Below are positions 17,387 to 27,522 of a DNA stretch of 64,000 bases, one piece after another; positions within the stretch are counted from its first letter, which is position 1; each line of letters starts with the position of its first letter. Source of the stretch: SAR324 cluster bacterium (GTDB taxonomy: Bacteria > SAR324 > NAC60-12); assembly GCA_014382365.1 (NCBI GenBank), contig JACNJW010000028.1:62001-126000 (forward strand), written 5' to 3'. The notes under the pieces were generated by a model. That model did not search any database, had not been told where the DNA came from, and saw only the letters and a program-made list of their open reading frames with translations. Made by a program: the position numbers and the translations under genes.

Positions 17387-17821
17387 ATGAAAAATTCAAA
17401 TAATTCAGAATTAAGTATTTTAGTGGTTGATGATGACGAAAATATCCGTTTTATTCTGCGACAAACTTTAGAAAAAGAAGCCTACCACGTCAGTACCGCT
17501 AAATCTGCAGAGGAGGCACTTAACACCTTACAGCGCAGTTTCTTTCACGTTGTAATTACCGACATTATGATGGGTGAAATGAATGGTGTGGAATTATTAC
17601 ATCAAATCAAAGAAATGAATTCCCTGATGCAGATTTTTGTGATGACCTCGCACAGTACCCTGCCCCATGTCATTCAATGTATGCAGGGCGGTGCTTATGA
17701 TTTTTTTGAAAAACCACTAAAAATTGATGAAATTTTAATTTCACTTAGTGAAGCAGCCCGCCGAGCAGCACGCTGGAGAGAACTATATAACCGCTACTCA
17801 AAAGCTCCTAAAATCAAATAA
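17387..17821 (+). CDS. Single-domain response regulator (CheY-like receiver)
   Basis: A 144-residue protein consisting of one receiver domain. Asp15-Asp17 form the metal site, Asp59 (VVITDI) is the phosphorylation site, Thr87 is the switch residue and Lys109 (FFEKP) completes the active site. About 30 residues after the domain, rich in Ala/Arg, form a helix rather than an output domain. It lies 25 bases after the trpC-like gene and is probably co-transcribed. No histidine kinase is nearby, so it may serve a distant kinase or a protein-protein phosphorelay. Confidence 0.9.
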   Translation: MKNSNNSELSILVVDDDENIRFILRQTLEKEAYHVSTAKSAEEALNTLQRSFFHVVITDIMMGEMNGVELLHQIKEMNSLMQIFVMTSHSTLPHVIQCMQGGAYDFFEKPLKIDEILISLSEAARRAARWRELYNRYSKAPKIK

Positions 17822-17841
17822 AAACAGTATTTCATGCTAAT

Positions 17842-18858
17842 TCAAAGCTGTCGTGCTGTGACGAAATCTGCTAGATCAAGTAGTGTTTGACGAAGTTTTG
17901 TTTTCGGAAAATATTCCAGACTTTTCCTGGCTTTTGCAGCATATTTCCTTGCGTAAGAGAGAGTGTAGTTGATGGAATCATACTTTTGCATCAAATTGAT
18001 GACCTCGTCAATATGCGTTTTTTTAATTTCTGCCTGAGAAAGAATAGAATCTAAACGCTTTTTGTCTTCAGCATTTGCTTTTTCCAGTAAATGGCTTAAA
18101 GGCAGAGTTATTTTCCGTTCCTGCAAATCTCCACCTACCGGCTTCCCTGTTTTTCCTTCTGTTGAATAATCAAGTGCATCATCAACTATCTGAAAACAAA
18201 TACCCAGTGCCATTCCATAATCATATAACTTGTCCCCAGAACTGCTCGAAGCACCTGCTAACAGGCCTCCCATTTTTATTGCTGTTGCAAAAAGACAGGC
18301 TGTTTTATTGATAATAATTTCAAGATATTCATCTTCATTACTTGTCTGAAAAGAACGTGTCAACTGCAGCAATTCCCCGCGGGCCATCTTGGTTGTTGTT
18401 TCAGACATGAGTTCCAAAACTTCAACATTCCGTAATTTAGTCAAGCGATGAAAAGCCATTGACAACAGGTAATCTCCTGAAAGCACACTAGCCTCATTCC
18501 CCCATACCCTGCAAACGGCTTGCTTGGACCTTCTAGTTTCCGCTCCATCAACCACATCATCGTGTAAAAGCGTAGCTGTATGTAAATACTCTATGACTTG
18601 AGCTGCCTGCATAACTTTCTCGTCAACTCCCCCAAAAAGCTCTGCACCTAATAGTACCAGAGCTGGACGCAAACGCTTGCCTCCAGAGTTGAGGATATGC
18701 TCTGCAACATTATTTAGTAAAGGAATATCTGTCTGGACATCTCTTAATATCTTAGATTCAAGCTGTTCGATATCAGCAGAAATTATTTTTAGAATTTGGA
18801 CTAAACTTGTAGGTGGTTCAGTATCTAAGGAAAGATTTTCTGTTAGAGTAAGGTTCAT
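17842..18858 (-). CDS. ispB: Trans-polyprenyl diphosphate synthase (octaprenyl type)
   Basis: Condenses isopentenyl diphosphate onto an allylic primer to make the long isoprenoid chain of ubiquinone or menaquinone. The 338 residues contain the first aspartate-rich motif LLHDDVVDGAETRR, GNEASVLSGDYLL before the chain-length region, and the second aspartate-rich motif FQIVDDALDY followed by GKPVGGDLQERKITLPL. The long N-terminus and overall length fit the IspB group rather than farnesyl synthases; product length is inferred. It is the last gene of a minus-strand operon, 13 bases after the giant carboxylase. Confidence 0.88.
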   Translation of the reverse strand: MNLTLTENLSLDTEPPTSLVQILKIISADIEQLESKILRDVQTDIPLLNNVAEHILNSGGKRLRPALVLLGAELFGGVDEKVMQAAQVIEYLHTATLLHDDVVDGAETRRSKQAVCRVWGNEASVLSGDYLLSMAFHRLTKLRNVEVLELMSETTTKMARGELLQLTRSFQTSNEDEYLEIIINKTACLFATAIKMGGLLAGASSSSGDKLYDYGMALGICFQIVDDALDYSTEGKTGKPVGGDLQERKITLPLSHLLEKANAEDKKRLDSILSQAEIKKTHIDEVINLMQKYDSINYTLSYARKYAAKARKSLEYFPKTKLRQTLLDLADFVTARQL

Positions 18859-18871
18859 AGCTGTAAATCAC

Positions 18872-21800
18872 TCAAACATCAACTGGCTGCATCACAAACA
18901 GCAAATCACCCTTATTAACCGTATTATGGTCTTCTGCAATAACTCGAGTAACTTTATAATTAACATCATCAGGGTATAACGGATCTCCAACAGAATTTTT
19001 GAAAGTAGCCAATGTTAATTCAGTGAAAACCTTCATCGATTCCAGTAGACAAAGAGAATGATTGACATCGATGATTTGTCCTTCACAGACAAATGGTTCG
19101 TCATCAGGAGATGTAGCGCGATAAAAGCCTCCCATTTGAGGTGACAGAACTTTCAACTCCTCAGAGTCTTCCAACATAATTGACTGCTGATCCACAGAGT
19201 CCTTTACTGTTCCGGAATCTTTTTGAGACTCACTTATTAGTTTTTTCGAATCAATACGTTCAAAAAATTCCACAAGATACTTTGTACTAAAACCACCCTT
19301 TTGAAAAGACCCATCTTGCAATATAGCACGATTCAATGCCAGGTTAGTGGAAACACCATTAATTTTAACCCGCTCTAAATATTCACTTAAACGGCTTATT
19401 GTTTCCTTACGTGATTTGCCCCAGCAGATAATTTGTGCAATCAGACTGTCATAAAAAGGAGAAACGATTGAATCAGAAGTAACCGTTTGTATGACACGAA
19501 CATTTGCTTTTTCCGGAAAAAAGACTTCTGTCACATGTCCCGGATCGGGCGTAAAGCGAAGTTCATTTTCATCATCGAGTTCTATTTTCTCCGCAATTAT
19601 CCGTAATTCAATGGCATGACCGTTCAGCTTAAAGTCCACGTCTGCTATGTTATTTCCTTGCGCAACTTCATACTGCATGTGCACCAGATCAAGGCCGGAA
19701 ACCATTTCCGAAACTGGATGTTCAACCTGAAGTCGTGTATTCATTTCCATAAAATACACTTCCTTTTCTATCAGGTCATAAATAAATTCAACAGTTCCTG
19801 CACCTATGTAATCAATTTCATGAATCAGTTTTTCCGCATAACTATAAACTTTCTCTCTGATACTACTAGGAATTCCTGAAGCCGTTTCTTCAATCAGTTT
19901 TTGGTAATTTCGCTGAACTGAACAATCGCGAATTCCCAATAATTTTGAATTTCCATGAACATCCCGGATAATCTGCACTTCCAAATGACGCATGGACCCA
20001 ATGAATTTCTCCAGATACAAATCTCCGTTTCCAAAAGCACTTAGTGCTTCTTGAAACATGCGGGCAAAAGTCGACTTGAACCTCTTTGCTTCTCTTACCA
20101 CTTCAATCCCTTTTCCTCCACCTCCATGTGCTGCTTTTATCAGTACAGGGAACCCTATCTCTGAAGCAACTCCCATGGCATGTTCAGGATCCATCAAAGC
20201 CCCCTCACTGCCGGGTACTACTGGAATTTTCAGGTTTTTTGCAGTTGCAATTGCATTCGACTTGTTGCCCATTCTGTCCATATTCGCAACACGCGGACCA
20301 ACGAAGTTAAAACCATGTTCACGGCAAATTCGAGCATAATGCGGAGATTCCGACAAAAAACCAATTCCAGGATGAATTGCATCAACTTCTTCCTGTTCTG
20401 CCACACGGATCACACTCATTCCGTTTAAATAACTGTCCTGAGGGGTATTGCCTCCAATACAAACCAAGCGGTCTTTCTCGCGGAGCAACGAAGCTGGATA
20501 ACTTTCTATATCCGGATCTGAGGCGACTAAAACTACTTCCAAGCCTGCATCCTGCGATCCACGAATCAGACGTGCTGCTGTGCAACCACGGGCATGTATC
20601 AGTACCCGCCTCAATTTACCAAGATGTAAATCCTCCTGTATGGAGTCCAACCGCGTTTCATCTGCTACTGACAATTGATATTCACCTGACAAGACCCTTG
20701 AAATAATCTCCTCTACAGAATATTTTGCAGTTGTAATTTGCGGATCTATTTGCTGTAATTTTTCATCAACATCTGCATCAAAAGGATTCTTTACCAGGCC
20801 GTCCATGGTGCCTGGATTTGCAGATAAATAATTAGATAAAGTAGAATGTGCTGGCAGGTGGCTCTCTACAACCAATTGCCCGGCAAAGGGAATTTGTGCG
20901 CCGGAAAAATAATATGTCCGAGCAAGCAAATGAGTCATAAAACTCGCTTGAGCTCCGCCAGTACAGTCACGAAAACCAAAACACATTACAGGGAGATCCA
21001 AGTCTTTGACAAAGCGCGTAATACGTTCATTGATGATGGCCATTGAAAACAGCGAACCTCCGCCTTCTTTAGTTTGCATACCTCCTGAGGAGATAAAAAA
21101 TATCACTGGTATTTTCAATCTTGCACAATCATCCATCAGTCGGCAGACTTTTTCACAGCTTGCCATATCAAAAGAACCTGCCTGAAATTCAACATTGCTG
21201 ACAATTAACCCCACACGATAAGCTGTTTCTTGTTGTTTATTTTTTGATTTATTGCCGTTTCCAGACGTACCATTTTCTAAACTTGTAAATGTAGCCAATC
21301 CTGTTACCACACCACATGGAGTAACACCATTCGTCAAAGCCTGTTCAATCGCATCTCTAAACCCAGGAAATTTTACTGGATTTGAAGTTATTCTGTCGGC
21401 ATACAACTCTTTAAAATCTTTGAAATAATATTCGATTACTTTGCTGGTTGTAATTACCTTACTTTTATATTCGCGCAACAAATTTTGAATCAGCAGATCT
21501 TTGTAGGATTGATCAAGTCGATTCCAAAAATCTTTAATACCTATGTTACGTGGGGTTATTTTCCCCTGAAAGCGTCCTTTGTTCTGTTGCGCAGCATAGA
21601 GTGATGGAAGTAAACCTGAAAAATAGTAGCGTACTACTCCAAAAAGCGGTGGACTCATTCGGGGAAAAACAACCCTTTTCCATTCACTGATGGTTCCCAA
21701 AACATCATCACAATCTTTGCGGTCAATAAAACTGGCCAACCACTTAAAAAACTTTGTTCTTACTGATTTACTGTCCAACTTCAAAGAATTTTTCTCAAAC

Positions 21801-23455
21801 TCCTGCATTGCGCCTTCCACGGTCTGCTCAAATAGCTGCTCCACAGATTTTTGCGAAATTTGATTTGAACCTTTCAGCTCATCAGCAATAGTCGGCAGGG
21901 CTTCAATAACCTGGTTATAAAGCAAATCGAAAATTAGAATATTCTTAAAATTATTCTGAAAGCTTTGATTAATTTCTGAAGTTTTCAGTAAATCCAGTAA
22001 ATTTGGATTGCGAGGAGGGAGATCATGTAGAGTGGCTTTATCAAGATATTCATGCAGCTCTATCATATTCTCTGATGCACTATCCTTCCAATAATTATAA
22101 AGATAAAGCATTATCTCCAGAGTTAAGTCATCCAGTGCTTTTGCATAATTTTCCCGAGGGTCACCGATAAAAAAAGCAACTAAACGAGCCCGTTCTTTTT
22201 CACGATCTTCACGTGCACTGGTAAACAGTGAAAAGCCTTTGTTCATCTTTTCGTGGTAGCGGACCTCAAGAGGAGTATTAAGCCAGTGTTCAAACTTTTC
22301 CTGTCTTTCATTTTTTAAGCGTTCCTGAAGTTTGCCTACAGTTTTTTTGCGTGAACTCAAACGTGCATAACTATCAAGCGTGCGACTGACAATTCGTTGG
22401 CGCAATTTTAGATAGCGCATAAAACGATAAACGTCACCAAAAATGTTCAACGTTCCGGTAGGAGAACGATCTGTAACTCTGTTACTTTCTATTAACAATT
22501 TTGATGGATTTAGAAAATGGTTGATGCTGTCACGATAGTGGTCAAAGAAAAAGTCATTCTCGTTTAAGAATTTGCATGAATTATTCTCAATAACTTCAAC
22601 AGCACTAACTATTGCATCCTTGATGTTTTTTACCAAATGTGGCTGGTCATATGTATAATCTATGATGCCGTCAAAATATCCCTGAGACTGTAATTCGTAA
22701 GCAGAAACACCAATATGTTTTGCAGATTCCTGCCATGACAGATCATATTTACGGGCAATGTTACTTAAACCTTTAGGATGGATAGTGTTGAAAACTCCTT
22801 CTCTAACAGAGAGCAGAATATTTGCCGTTGCCAATGGAATTGCTCCACCACTGTAGCCACCGCCAAAAACTATTCCAACAACAGGCAATTGCAAATTTGC
22901 CATTTCACTAATTAAGAATGAGATACTGTGGGACTGGTTATCCAAATTTGCCTCAGCATCAGCTGCAGCTCCCGGAGTATCCATAAAAGTAACCATGGGA
23001 ATACTATGAGAGGCAAAAAATCGGACCTTTTCTGCAGCCAGACGATGATGATTGGGGGACCAAACTCCATTTTGATTTTTGTGATTTTGAGCTATAAAAC
23101 CTAGCCTGCGTTTTTGCCCTGAAATCAAAAATTCTAATTCTGCAGAATAGAGCGGACCGTCCATTTCTTCTGCAATCATTTTTCCACCTAATTGCTTGAT
23201 CACTTCTGGAGCACTGGGGCGCTTTTTTGATTCAGAAGGACTAACCACTCGTCTGATGTAGGAATCCACATCAACTTTCTTCAGCTGCTGTACAACAGTT
23301 TCTATCTCTGCAACCGATAACAAGCCCAGAACATCTGAATCATCAAAATAATTTGGATTTTTCTTGCCACGTAAAAGTGAAAGGTCATGCGACATTACTT
23401 CTGCAGCATGAAAAACTGTTTTATATTTGTTACTATTTTTCTTGTTGGAACCCAT
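18872..23455 (-). CDS. Single-chain acyl-CoA carboxylase (CT-alpha, CT-beta, biotin carboxylase, biotin carrier)
   Basis: A 1527-residue polypeptide with all parts of a biotin-dependent acetyl/acyl-CoA carboxylase. In order: an AccA-like carboxyltransferase half at about 60-290 (TFMDTPGAAADAE, VFGGGYSGGA); a helical region of about 390 residues without a recognised fold; an AccD-like half at about 690-900 (SSGGMQTKEGGGS, GFRDCTGGAQASF) lacking the usual Cys4 zinc ribbon; a biotin carboxylase at about 940-1380 (KAAHGGGGKGIEVV, EMNTRLQVEHPVSE); and a C-terminal biotinyl domain with ESMKVF, biotin on Lys1475. Eukaryotic and actinobacterial single-chain enzymes put the carboxylase first, so this order is inverted. 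Substrate is probably acetyl-CoA, but propionyl- or longer acyl-CoA is possible. It follows a TPR lipoprotein by 34 bases. Confidence 0.88.
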   Translation of the reverse strand: MGSNKKNSNKYKTVFHAAEVMSHDLSLLRGKKNPNYFDDSDVLGLLSVAEIETVVQQLKKVDVDSYIRRVVSPSESKKRPSAPEVIKQLGGKMIAEEMDGPLYSAELEFLISGQKRRLGFIAQNHKNQNGVWSPNHHRLAAEKVRFFASHSIPMVTFMDTPGAAADAEANLDNQSHSISFLISEMANLQLPVVGIVFGGGYSGGAIPLATANILLSVREGVFNTIHPKGLSNIARKYDLSWQESAKHIGVSAYELQSQGYFDGIIDYTYDQPHLVKNIKDAIVSAVEVIENNSCKFLNENDFFFDHYRDSINHFLNPSKLLIESNRVTDRSPTGTLNIFGDVYRFMRYLKLRQRIVSRTLDSYARLSSRKKTVGKLQERLKNERQEKFEHWLNTPLEVRYHEKMNKGFSLFTSAREDREKERARLVAFFIGDPRENYAKALDDLTLEIMLYLYNYWKDSASENMIELHEYLDKATLHDLPPRNPNLLDLLKTSEINQSFQNNFKNILIFDLLYNQVIEALPTIADELKGSNQISQKSVEQLFEQTVEGAMQEFEKNSLKLDSKSVRTKFFKWLASFIDRKDCDDVLGTISEWKRVVFPRMSPPLFGVVRYYFSGLLPSLYAAQQNKGRFQGKITPRNIGIKDFWNRLDQSYKDLLIQNLLREYKSKVITTSKVIEYYFKDFKELYADRITSNPVKFPGFRDAIEQALTNGVTPCGVVTGLATFTSLENGTSGNGNKSKNKQQETAYRVGLIVSNVEFQAGSFDMASCEKVCRLMDDCARLKIPVIFFISSGGMQTKEGGGSLFSMAIINERITRFVKDLDLPVMCFGFRDCTGGAQASFMTHLLARTYYFSGAQIPFAGQLVVESHLPAHSTLSNYLSANPGTMDGLVKNPFDADVDEKLQQIDPQITTAKYSVEEIISRVLSGEYQLSVADETRLDSIQEDLHLGKLRRVLIHARGCTAARLIRGSQDAGLEVVLVASDPDIESYPASLLREKDRLVCIGGNTPQDSYLNGMSVIRVAEQEEVDAIHPGIGFLSESPHYARICREHGFNFVGPRVANMDRMGNKSNAIATAKNLKIPVVPGSEGALMDPEHAMGVASEIGFPVLIKAAHGGGGKGIEVVREAKRFKSTFARMFQEALSAFGNGDLYLEKFIGSMRHLEVQIIRDVHGNSKLLGIRDCSVQRNYQKLIEETASGIPSSIREKVYSYAEKLIHEIDYIGAGTVEFIYDLIEKEVYFMEMNTRLQVEHPVSEMVSGLDLVHMQYEVAQGNNIADVDFKLNGHAIELRIIAEKIELDDENELRFTPDPGHVTEVFFPEKANVRVIQTVTSDSIVSPFYDSLIAQIICWGKSRKETISRLSEYLERVKINGVSTNLALNRAILQDGSFQKGGFSTKYLVEFFERIDSKKLISESQKDSGTVKDSVDQQSIMLEDSEELKVLSPQMGGFYRATSPDDEPFVCEGQIIDVNHSLCLLESMKVFTELTLATFKNSVGDPLYPDDVNYKVTRVIAEDHNTVNKGDLLFVMQPVDV

Positions 23456-23489
23456 ATCTAATGTGTTTTAATGAAAATTTTTCGTTCTT

Positions 23490-25397
23490 TTACGGAAGCA
23501 GTAAAGGCGACAATGCTCTACCAAGAGATGGTAACGAAATTGGAAACAATAGTTGTTCTTCTAAAGAATATAATTGAGCTGCTGTAAGTGGATCATTTTT
23601 TTGATGGAACTTGCGCAAAGTTATAATTTTTTTCTCATCTTTTTTTAAACGCTGATAAGCTAATGCCAGACGATCAAGAAATAAGAGATGCATTGGTGGA
23701 TTACCTTCAAGTTGCCGGCTTTGTTCCAAGGTCGTTTCTAATAACTCCTGTAATTGTAACCAATCCTCTGTCATTACCAGAGAACTACTCAGCCCATCCA
23801 CCAGATAAAGATGTCCAGGGAACTTCAGCAGTCCACTACGGATAATTTTTTGTGCTTCCTGTTCTTGACCTTTATATCTTAACAAATCACCAACCATGCG
23901 ATGTGCATAACCCTGACTTTCCTTACGTTCAAGGTATGATTTACTTATTTGCAAAGCATCCTCATAATTGCCGACACGGCTTAATGTCAAGGCATGCAGA
24001 TAAACCACTTCCCAGTTTCCACTTAGAACTTCTATCAAAGGTGTTGTTACTTCTAAAACAGAACGGTATTTACTCTGTTGATAGAGCACCTTTGCTAAAG
24101 AAAAGTGTATTGAAGGTAAATCATTAACCTGGATTGCCTGACGCAGTAATTTTTCTGCTGCACTTGAATTACCACGACTCTTATACAAATCTGCCTGCAA
24201 CTGCAGGGCCTCCGTATTCAGGGGATATTTTTCCTGTATACGCTTCAACTGCTTTTCGACAACAGATAATTCTCCTTTCATCAGTTGTCGTCGTAAAAAT
24301 AGTAGCTGATATGAAGGGTTTGATGCATCTAATTCCAAGGCCCGTCCAACGGCTAAATCTCCCTGCAGATAGTCACCCTGTCGAAACAAAATTGAAGAGC
24401 GCAAATAATGTGCTCTGGCAAGTCTTGGATTGATTTCCAGACCCCGAGTCAGCCAGATAAGAGCATCATCCAGCAACCCTCTACGTAATAGTTGAACCGC
24501 AAGGCCCATTATAGCATCCACGTTTTCAGGTTGCTTTTCTAAAATGACTTCAAATCGCTGGCGCGCTTCCTGTTCCTGTCCCTGATGTAACAACAAATAT
24601 GCTTCTATCAGTTGATCTTCTACTGAAAGCAGACTTTTAGTTCTGAGTTGAATCAATAGGGCTTGGGCTTCAGGCCATTGCTGTTGAGCAAATTTAATCC
24701 GTAGAAGTTCGCGCCTGATAGGTGGATAATCAGGAAACTGGCTTAACATTTCTTCTGCCAGTGTCTGAGCATAATAATAACTGCCTTGAAGCGAAAATGA
24801 TTGAACCCGCATGAGCAGTGCTTCCTTATTACGCGGTTCCAGTTTCAACAAAGCTTCAAGTGTCCGTAATGAACCATCGTATTCACGTTGACGTAAATAA
24901 ATTCGTGCTAAATGCTTGAGTGCCTCAACATAATGACGATCAATTTGCAGTGCTTGCTCCAGAGATGAAATAGCACGGCCATCGTCATCAATTCTTTCGT
25001 ATGTTACTGCTAATTTTAAATATACTGAAACACGTTCCGGCGAAATTCTAACTGCTGTTGCCAACTCAGTAATAGCATCGCTATAGTGTTCAAGTACTAA
25101 AGCAATACTTCCTAGTAATTCATAGTACCTTGCATTTAATGGGTCATATCGAATTGCTCTACGGGCATACTGTTCTGCAGACTGGTAATCTTTTATAAAG
25201 TAATAAGACCTTGCTAAATTATAATTCGCAACTGCATTTTGTTCATCACTGTCTACAATCTTTTTTTGTTTTTGAATGTATGTCTGTACATTTTCATCTG
25301 TGAGCAACAATTGCTGAATATTCTTGCCGTTTCCGGAACATCCGGAAAAAAACAACAGACTCAGCAGAAAAAATAAAAATAGATTTAAAAGTCGCAC
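23490..25397 (-). CDS. TPR-repeat lipoprotein
   Basis: A 635-residue protein exported as a lipoprotein: a hydrophobic leader of Leu/Phe ends in the lipobox FFSGC with Cys20 as the acylated residue. The rest is a long run of tetratricopeptide repeats, for example NAVANYNLARSYYFIKDYQS and NPRLARAHYLRSSILFRQGD, covering nearly the whole mature chain. Such proteins act as scaffolds for envelope complexes such as polysaccharide export or secretion machinery. The ligand is unknown. It begins three bases after the upstream lipoprotein gene. Confidence 0.8.
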   Translation of the reverse strand: MRLLNLFLFFLLSLLFFSGCSGNGKNIQQLLLTDENVQTYIQKQKKIVDSDEQNAVANYNLARSYYFIKDYQSAEQYARRAIRYDPLNARYYELLGSIALVLEHYSDAITELATAVRISPERVSVYLKLAVTYERIDDDGRAISSLEQALQIDRHYVEALKHLARIYLRQREYDGSLRTLEALLKLEPRNKEALLMRVQSFSLQGSYYYAQTLAEEMLSQFPDYPPIRRELLRIKFAQQQWPEAQALLIQLRTKSLLSVEDQLIEAYLLLHQGQEQEARQRFEVILEKQPENVDAIMGLAVQLLRRGLLDDALIWLTRGLEINPRLARAHYLRSSILFRQGDYLQGDLAVGRALELDASNPSYQLLFLRRQLMKGELSVVEKQLKRIQEKYPLNTEALQLQADLYKSRGNSSAAEKLLRQAIQVNDLPSIHFSLAKVLYQQSKYRSVLEVTTPLIEVLSGNWEVVYLHALTLSRVGNYEDALQISKSYLERKESQGYAHRMVGDLLRYKGQEQEAQKIIRSGLLKFPGHLYLVDGLSSSLVMTEDWLQLQELLETTLEQSRQLEGNPPMHLLFLDRLALAYQRLKKDEKKIITLRKFHQKNDPLTAAQLYSLEEQLLFPISLPSLGRALSPLLLP

Positions 25398-25400
25398 AGG

Positions 25401-26537
25401 TCAATCAGTAAGAGGGACAAAAGCCTTTCGACCATAACTCTGTCCAAGAATCATAGTTTCCGGAGATTTAAAACTGATGGTTTCAGATGCTGAACTTTCA
25501 TTTCCAAAACTATCTACCAACCGCAATTGATACAACCAAGTATCCCTGTTTTGACTAAGCAAATCAATAAAAAACGAGAGTTTAGCTGATATGATTCCAG
25601 GATGAGTATCCGTCATATGGGGGTAAGTTATGGGTGGAATATAAACATTAAGTTTATCCAGAAAGTAATTGTTTGCTACAGATTTTCCATTAATTGGAAT
25701 TTCCGGCCAGGCTTCTCCACTTCGAGTCCGATATAGATAGACTTGAAATAAATTTTGCTTCTCAAAATACTCCCCTTTGCCTTTCAGACGATTTAAGCCT
25801 CTATCATAATAGAGTGGCCAGCTAAGTCTCACAATTAAAGCCCTCTTTACTGGTTTCTGCCGTATGTTTATTTCAATATCTTCAGGATTTTCAGTTAGTC
25901 CATTTTTTTGTTCAAGTAATTTCTCGGTTTTATCCACGACAACAGTTGTTTTGTTAATTGTGATTTTTCCAAAAGCAAAGTGTATAATTCGTTTTTCATC
26001 TTCTATTTGCACTAGCTGCAGTTCAGGCGCAAACACTTCAGGGAATTTATTGCTTTGTTTTAATAACACAGTTTGGACAGGTGACAACAGTTTTTTACCA
26101 GGCCCCATGTGACTCAGTTGGTATTGAAAAATTTTCAAAGTATCTTGAGGAAGTTCTAAATAATAGAACAGATTATCACCTTCATGTATGATAGAATTGC
26201 TTGAATTCAACAAATGTATGGGCGGCTTTTTATCTATTTCACAATCCCGACAGTCAAGGTCTTGACTTAGAATCTGAAGCAGAAAATAGTCCTGCTGACC
26301 CTGATCTTCAGACAACCTTTTTAAGGCCTTCTTTTTTTCAGTCTTATTGATCCTCAAAGACAAACGGATACGTTGATCACGCTGTTGTACTTTTAAATCG
26401 TTGAATGTAGACTTAGGAATTTCTTCCGGTAGAAATTGTGGTGCAGTTCGCAAACCACAAGACACTAACCCAGCACAACACAAGAGTAAGCTAAGTAAAT
26501 AAATTTTCCGGATTAGAAATGAGAAGCGGGAATTCAT
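25401..26537 (-). CDS. Lipoprotein of unknown function with probable Fn3-like region
   Basis: A 378-residue protein with a hydrophobic leader and lipobox LVSCG, so it is probably lipid-anchored at Cys27. The last part (around residues 320-360, WLYQLRLVDSFGNESSASE) resembles the end of a fibronectin type III-like beta-sandwich; a similar segment occurs earlier. Two cysteines in DCRDCE near residue 95 are close together. I do not recognise a named family. It sits three bases before the TPR lipoprotein and three bases after the dehydrogenase gene, so the two lipoproteins very likely work together. Confidence 0.65.
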   Translation of the reverse strand: MNSRFSFLIRKIYLLSLLLCCAGLVSCGLRTAPQFLPEEIPKSTFNDLKVQQRDQRIRLSLRINKTEKKKALKRLSEDQGQQDYFLLQILSQDLDCRDCEIDKKPPIHLLNSSNSIIHEGDNLFYYLELPQDTLKIFQYQLSHMGPGKKLLSPVQTVLLKQSNKFPEVFAPELQLVQIEDEKRIIHFAFGKITINKTTVVVDKTEKLLEQKNGLTENPEDIEINIRQKPVKRALIVRLSWPLYYDRGLNRLKGKGEYFEKQNLFQVYLYRTRSGEAWPEIPINGKSVANNYFLDKLNVYIPPITYPHMTDTHPGIISAKLSFFIDLLSQNRDTWLYQLRLVDSFGNESSASETISFKSPETMILGQSYGRKAFVPLTD

Positions 26538-26540
26538 GGA

Positions 26541-27470
26541 TCAATAGCCATGTTCTCGGTCAACCAGATTCAAAAGCTGGCGTCCGGAAACGGCACGGCG
26601 GTAATTTTCAAGTATTTGAGGTGCTACTGACTCTGCAGGCGTAGCACTTGAGTTATGCGGAGTGATTAATATTTTTTTATGTCTACGGAAAGGATGCTCT
26701 GCAGGTAGAGGTTCCGTCCGGAACACATCCAGACAAGCTCCTGCTAACCGACCATTATCCAATAGTGGGATCAAATCGTCCTCAACAAGCGTCTGACCTC
26801 TTCCTACATTGATAAAAAATGCACCACATTTGAGTTGTGACAATACTTTCGTATTTATTAAATCTTGAGTATCGGGAGTATGTGGAAGTAAATTAATCAG
26901 ATAATCAGTTTCTTTTAACATCTCATTTAAACCATTTTTTCCATGAAATGAGACAACATCATCAACTTTCTTTTGTGTCCTGCTCCAACCTAAAACTTCA
27001 AAATCCATTCTTAAAAACACTTCTGCAGCTGCCTGTCCCAGGTAACCCAAACCGAGAATACCAATGTTATTTCCCGGAAGACGAACTGCAGTTCCCCATT
27101 CGCTGAATCCAGGATCATTCGCATATTCCAGTAATTGACGCCGCTGAAGAAGAACAACTGTCAATAAATACTCAGACATCCATTTTGCCATCGTTGAATC
27201 AGTCAAACGCACCAGTGGAACATCTGCAGGCAATTCTCTATCACTCAACAAACCATCGGCGCCATGACCATAAGATGAAATAGCTTTCAAATTAGGGAAA
27301 TTTTTCAAAAGCCCTTGCGGATGCTTCCAAACAACTGCAAACTCCACTTCTGCAGGTGTCTGTACGTTTTTCTGGCCAATTGCAATTTCCAACTTTGGAT
27401 CAAGTGAGAGCAAGGCAGAACCTAAAGAGTTGGGACGCATTGAATCGGGAATACTAATTAATAAAGACAT
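26541..27470 (-). CDS. D-2-hydroxyacid dehydrogenase (glyoxylate/hydroxypyruvate reductase A-like)
   Basis: An NADPH/NADH-dependent enzyme reducing 2-keto acids such as glyoxylate or hydroxypyruvate. In 309 residues the Rossmann loop GILGLGYLGQAAAE is followed by WSRTQKK, a basic pattern that favours NADPH. The catalytic Arg lies in NVGRGQTLVEDD, the Glu in DVFRTEPLPAEHPF and the His in ITPHNSS. The N-terminal substrate domain has the YGHGADGL segment of the GhrA group. It is the first gene of a tight five-gene operon leading to the lipoproteins and the carboxylase. The exact substrate is not readable. Confidence 0.82.
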   Translation of the reverse strand: MSLLISIPDSMRPNSLGSALLSLDPKLEIAIGQKNVQTPAEVEFAVVWKHPQGLLKNFPNLKAISSYGHGADGLLSDRELPADVPLVRLTDSTMAKWMSEYLLTVVLLQRRQLLEYANDPGFSEWGTAVRLPGNNIGILGLGYLGQAAAEVFLRMDFEVLGWSRTQKKVDDVVSFHGKNGLNEMLKETDYLINLLPHTPDTQDLINTKVLSQLKCGAFFINVGRGQTLVEDDLIPLLDNGRLAGACLDVFRTEPLPAEHPFRRHKKILITPHNSSATPAESVAPQILENYRRAVSGRQLLNLVDREHGY

Positions 27471-27522
27471 TTATATTTCAAAGAATAAGCTGTTTTTTAG
27501 CTGATTTATAAATCCTAATCAT

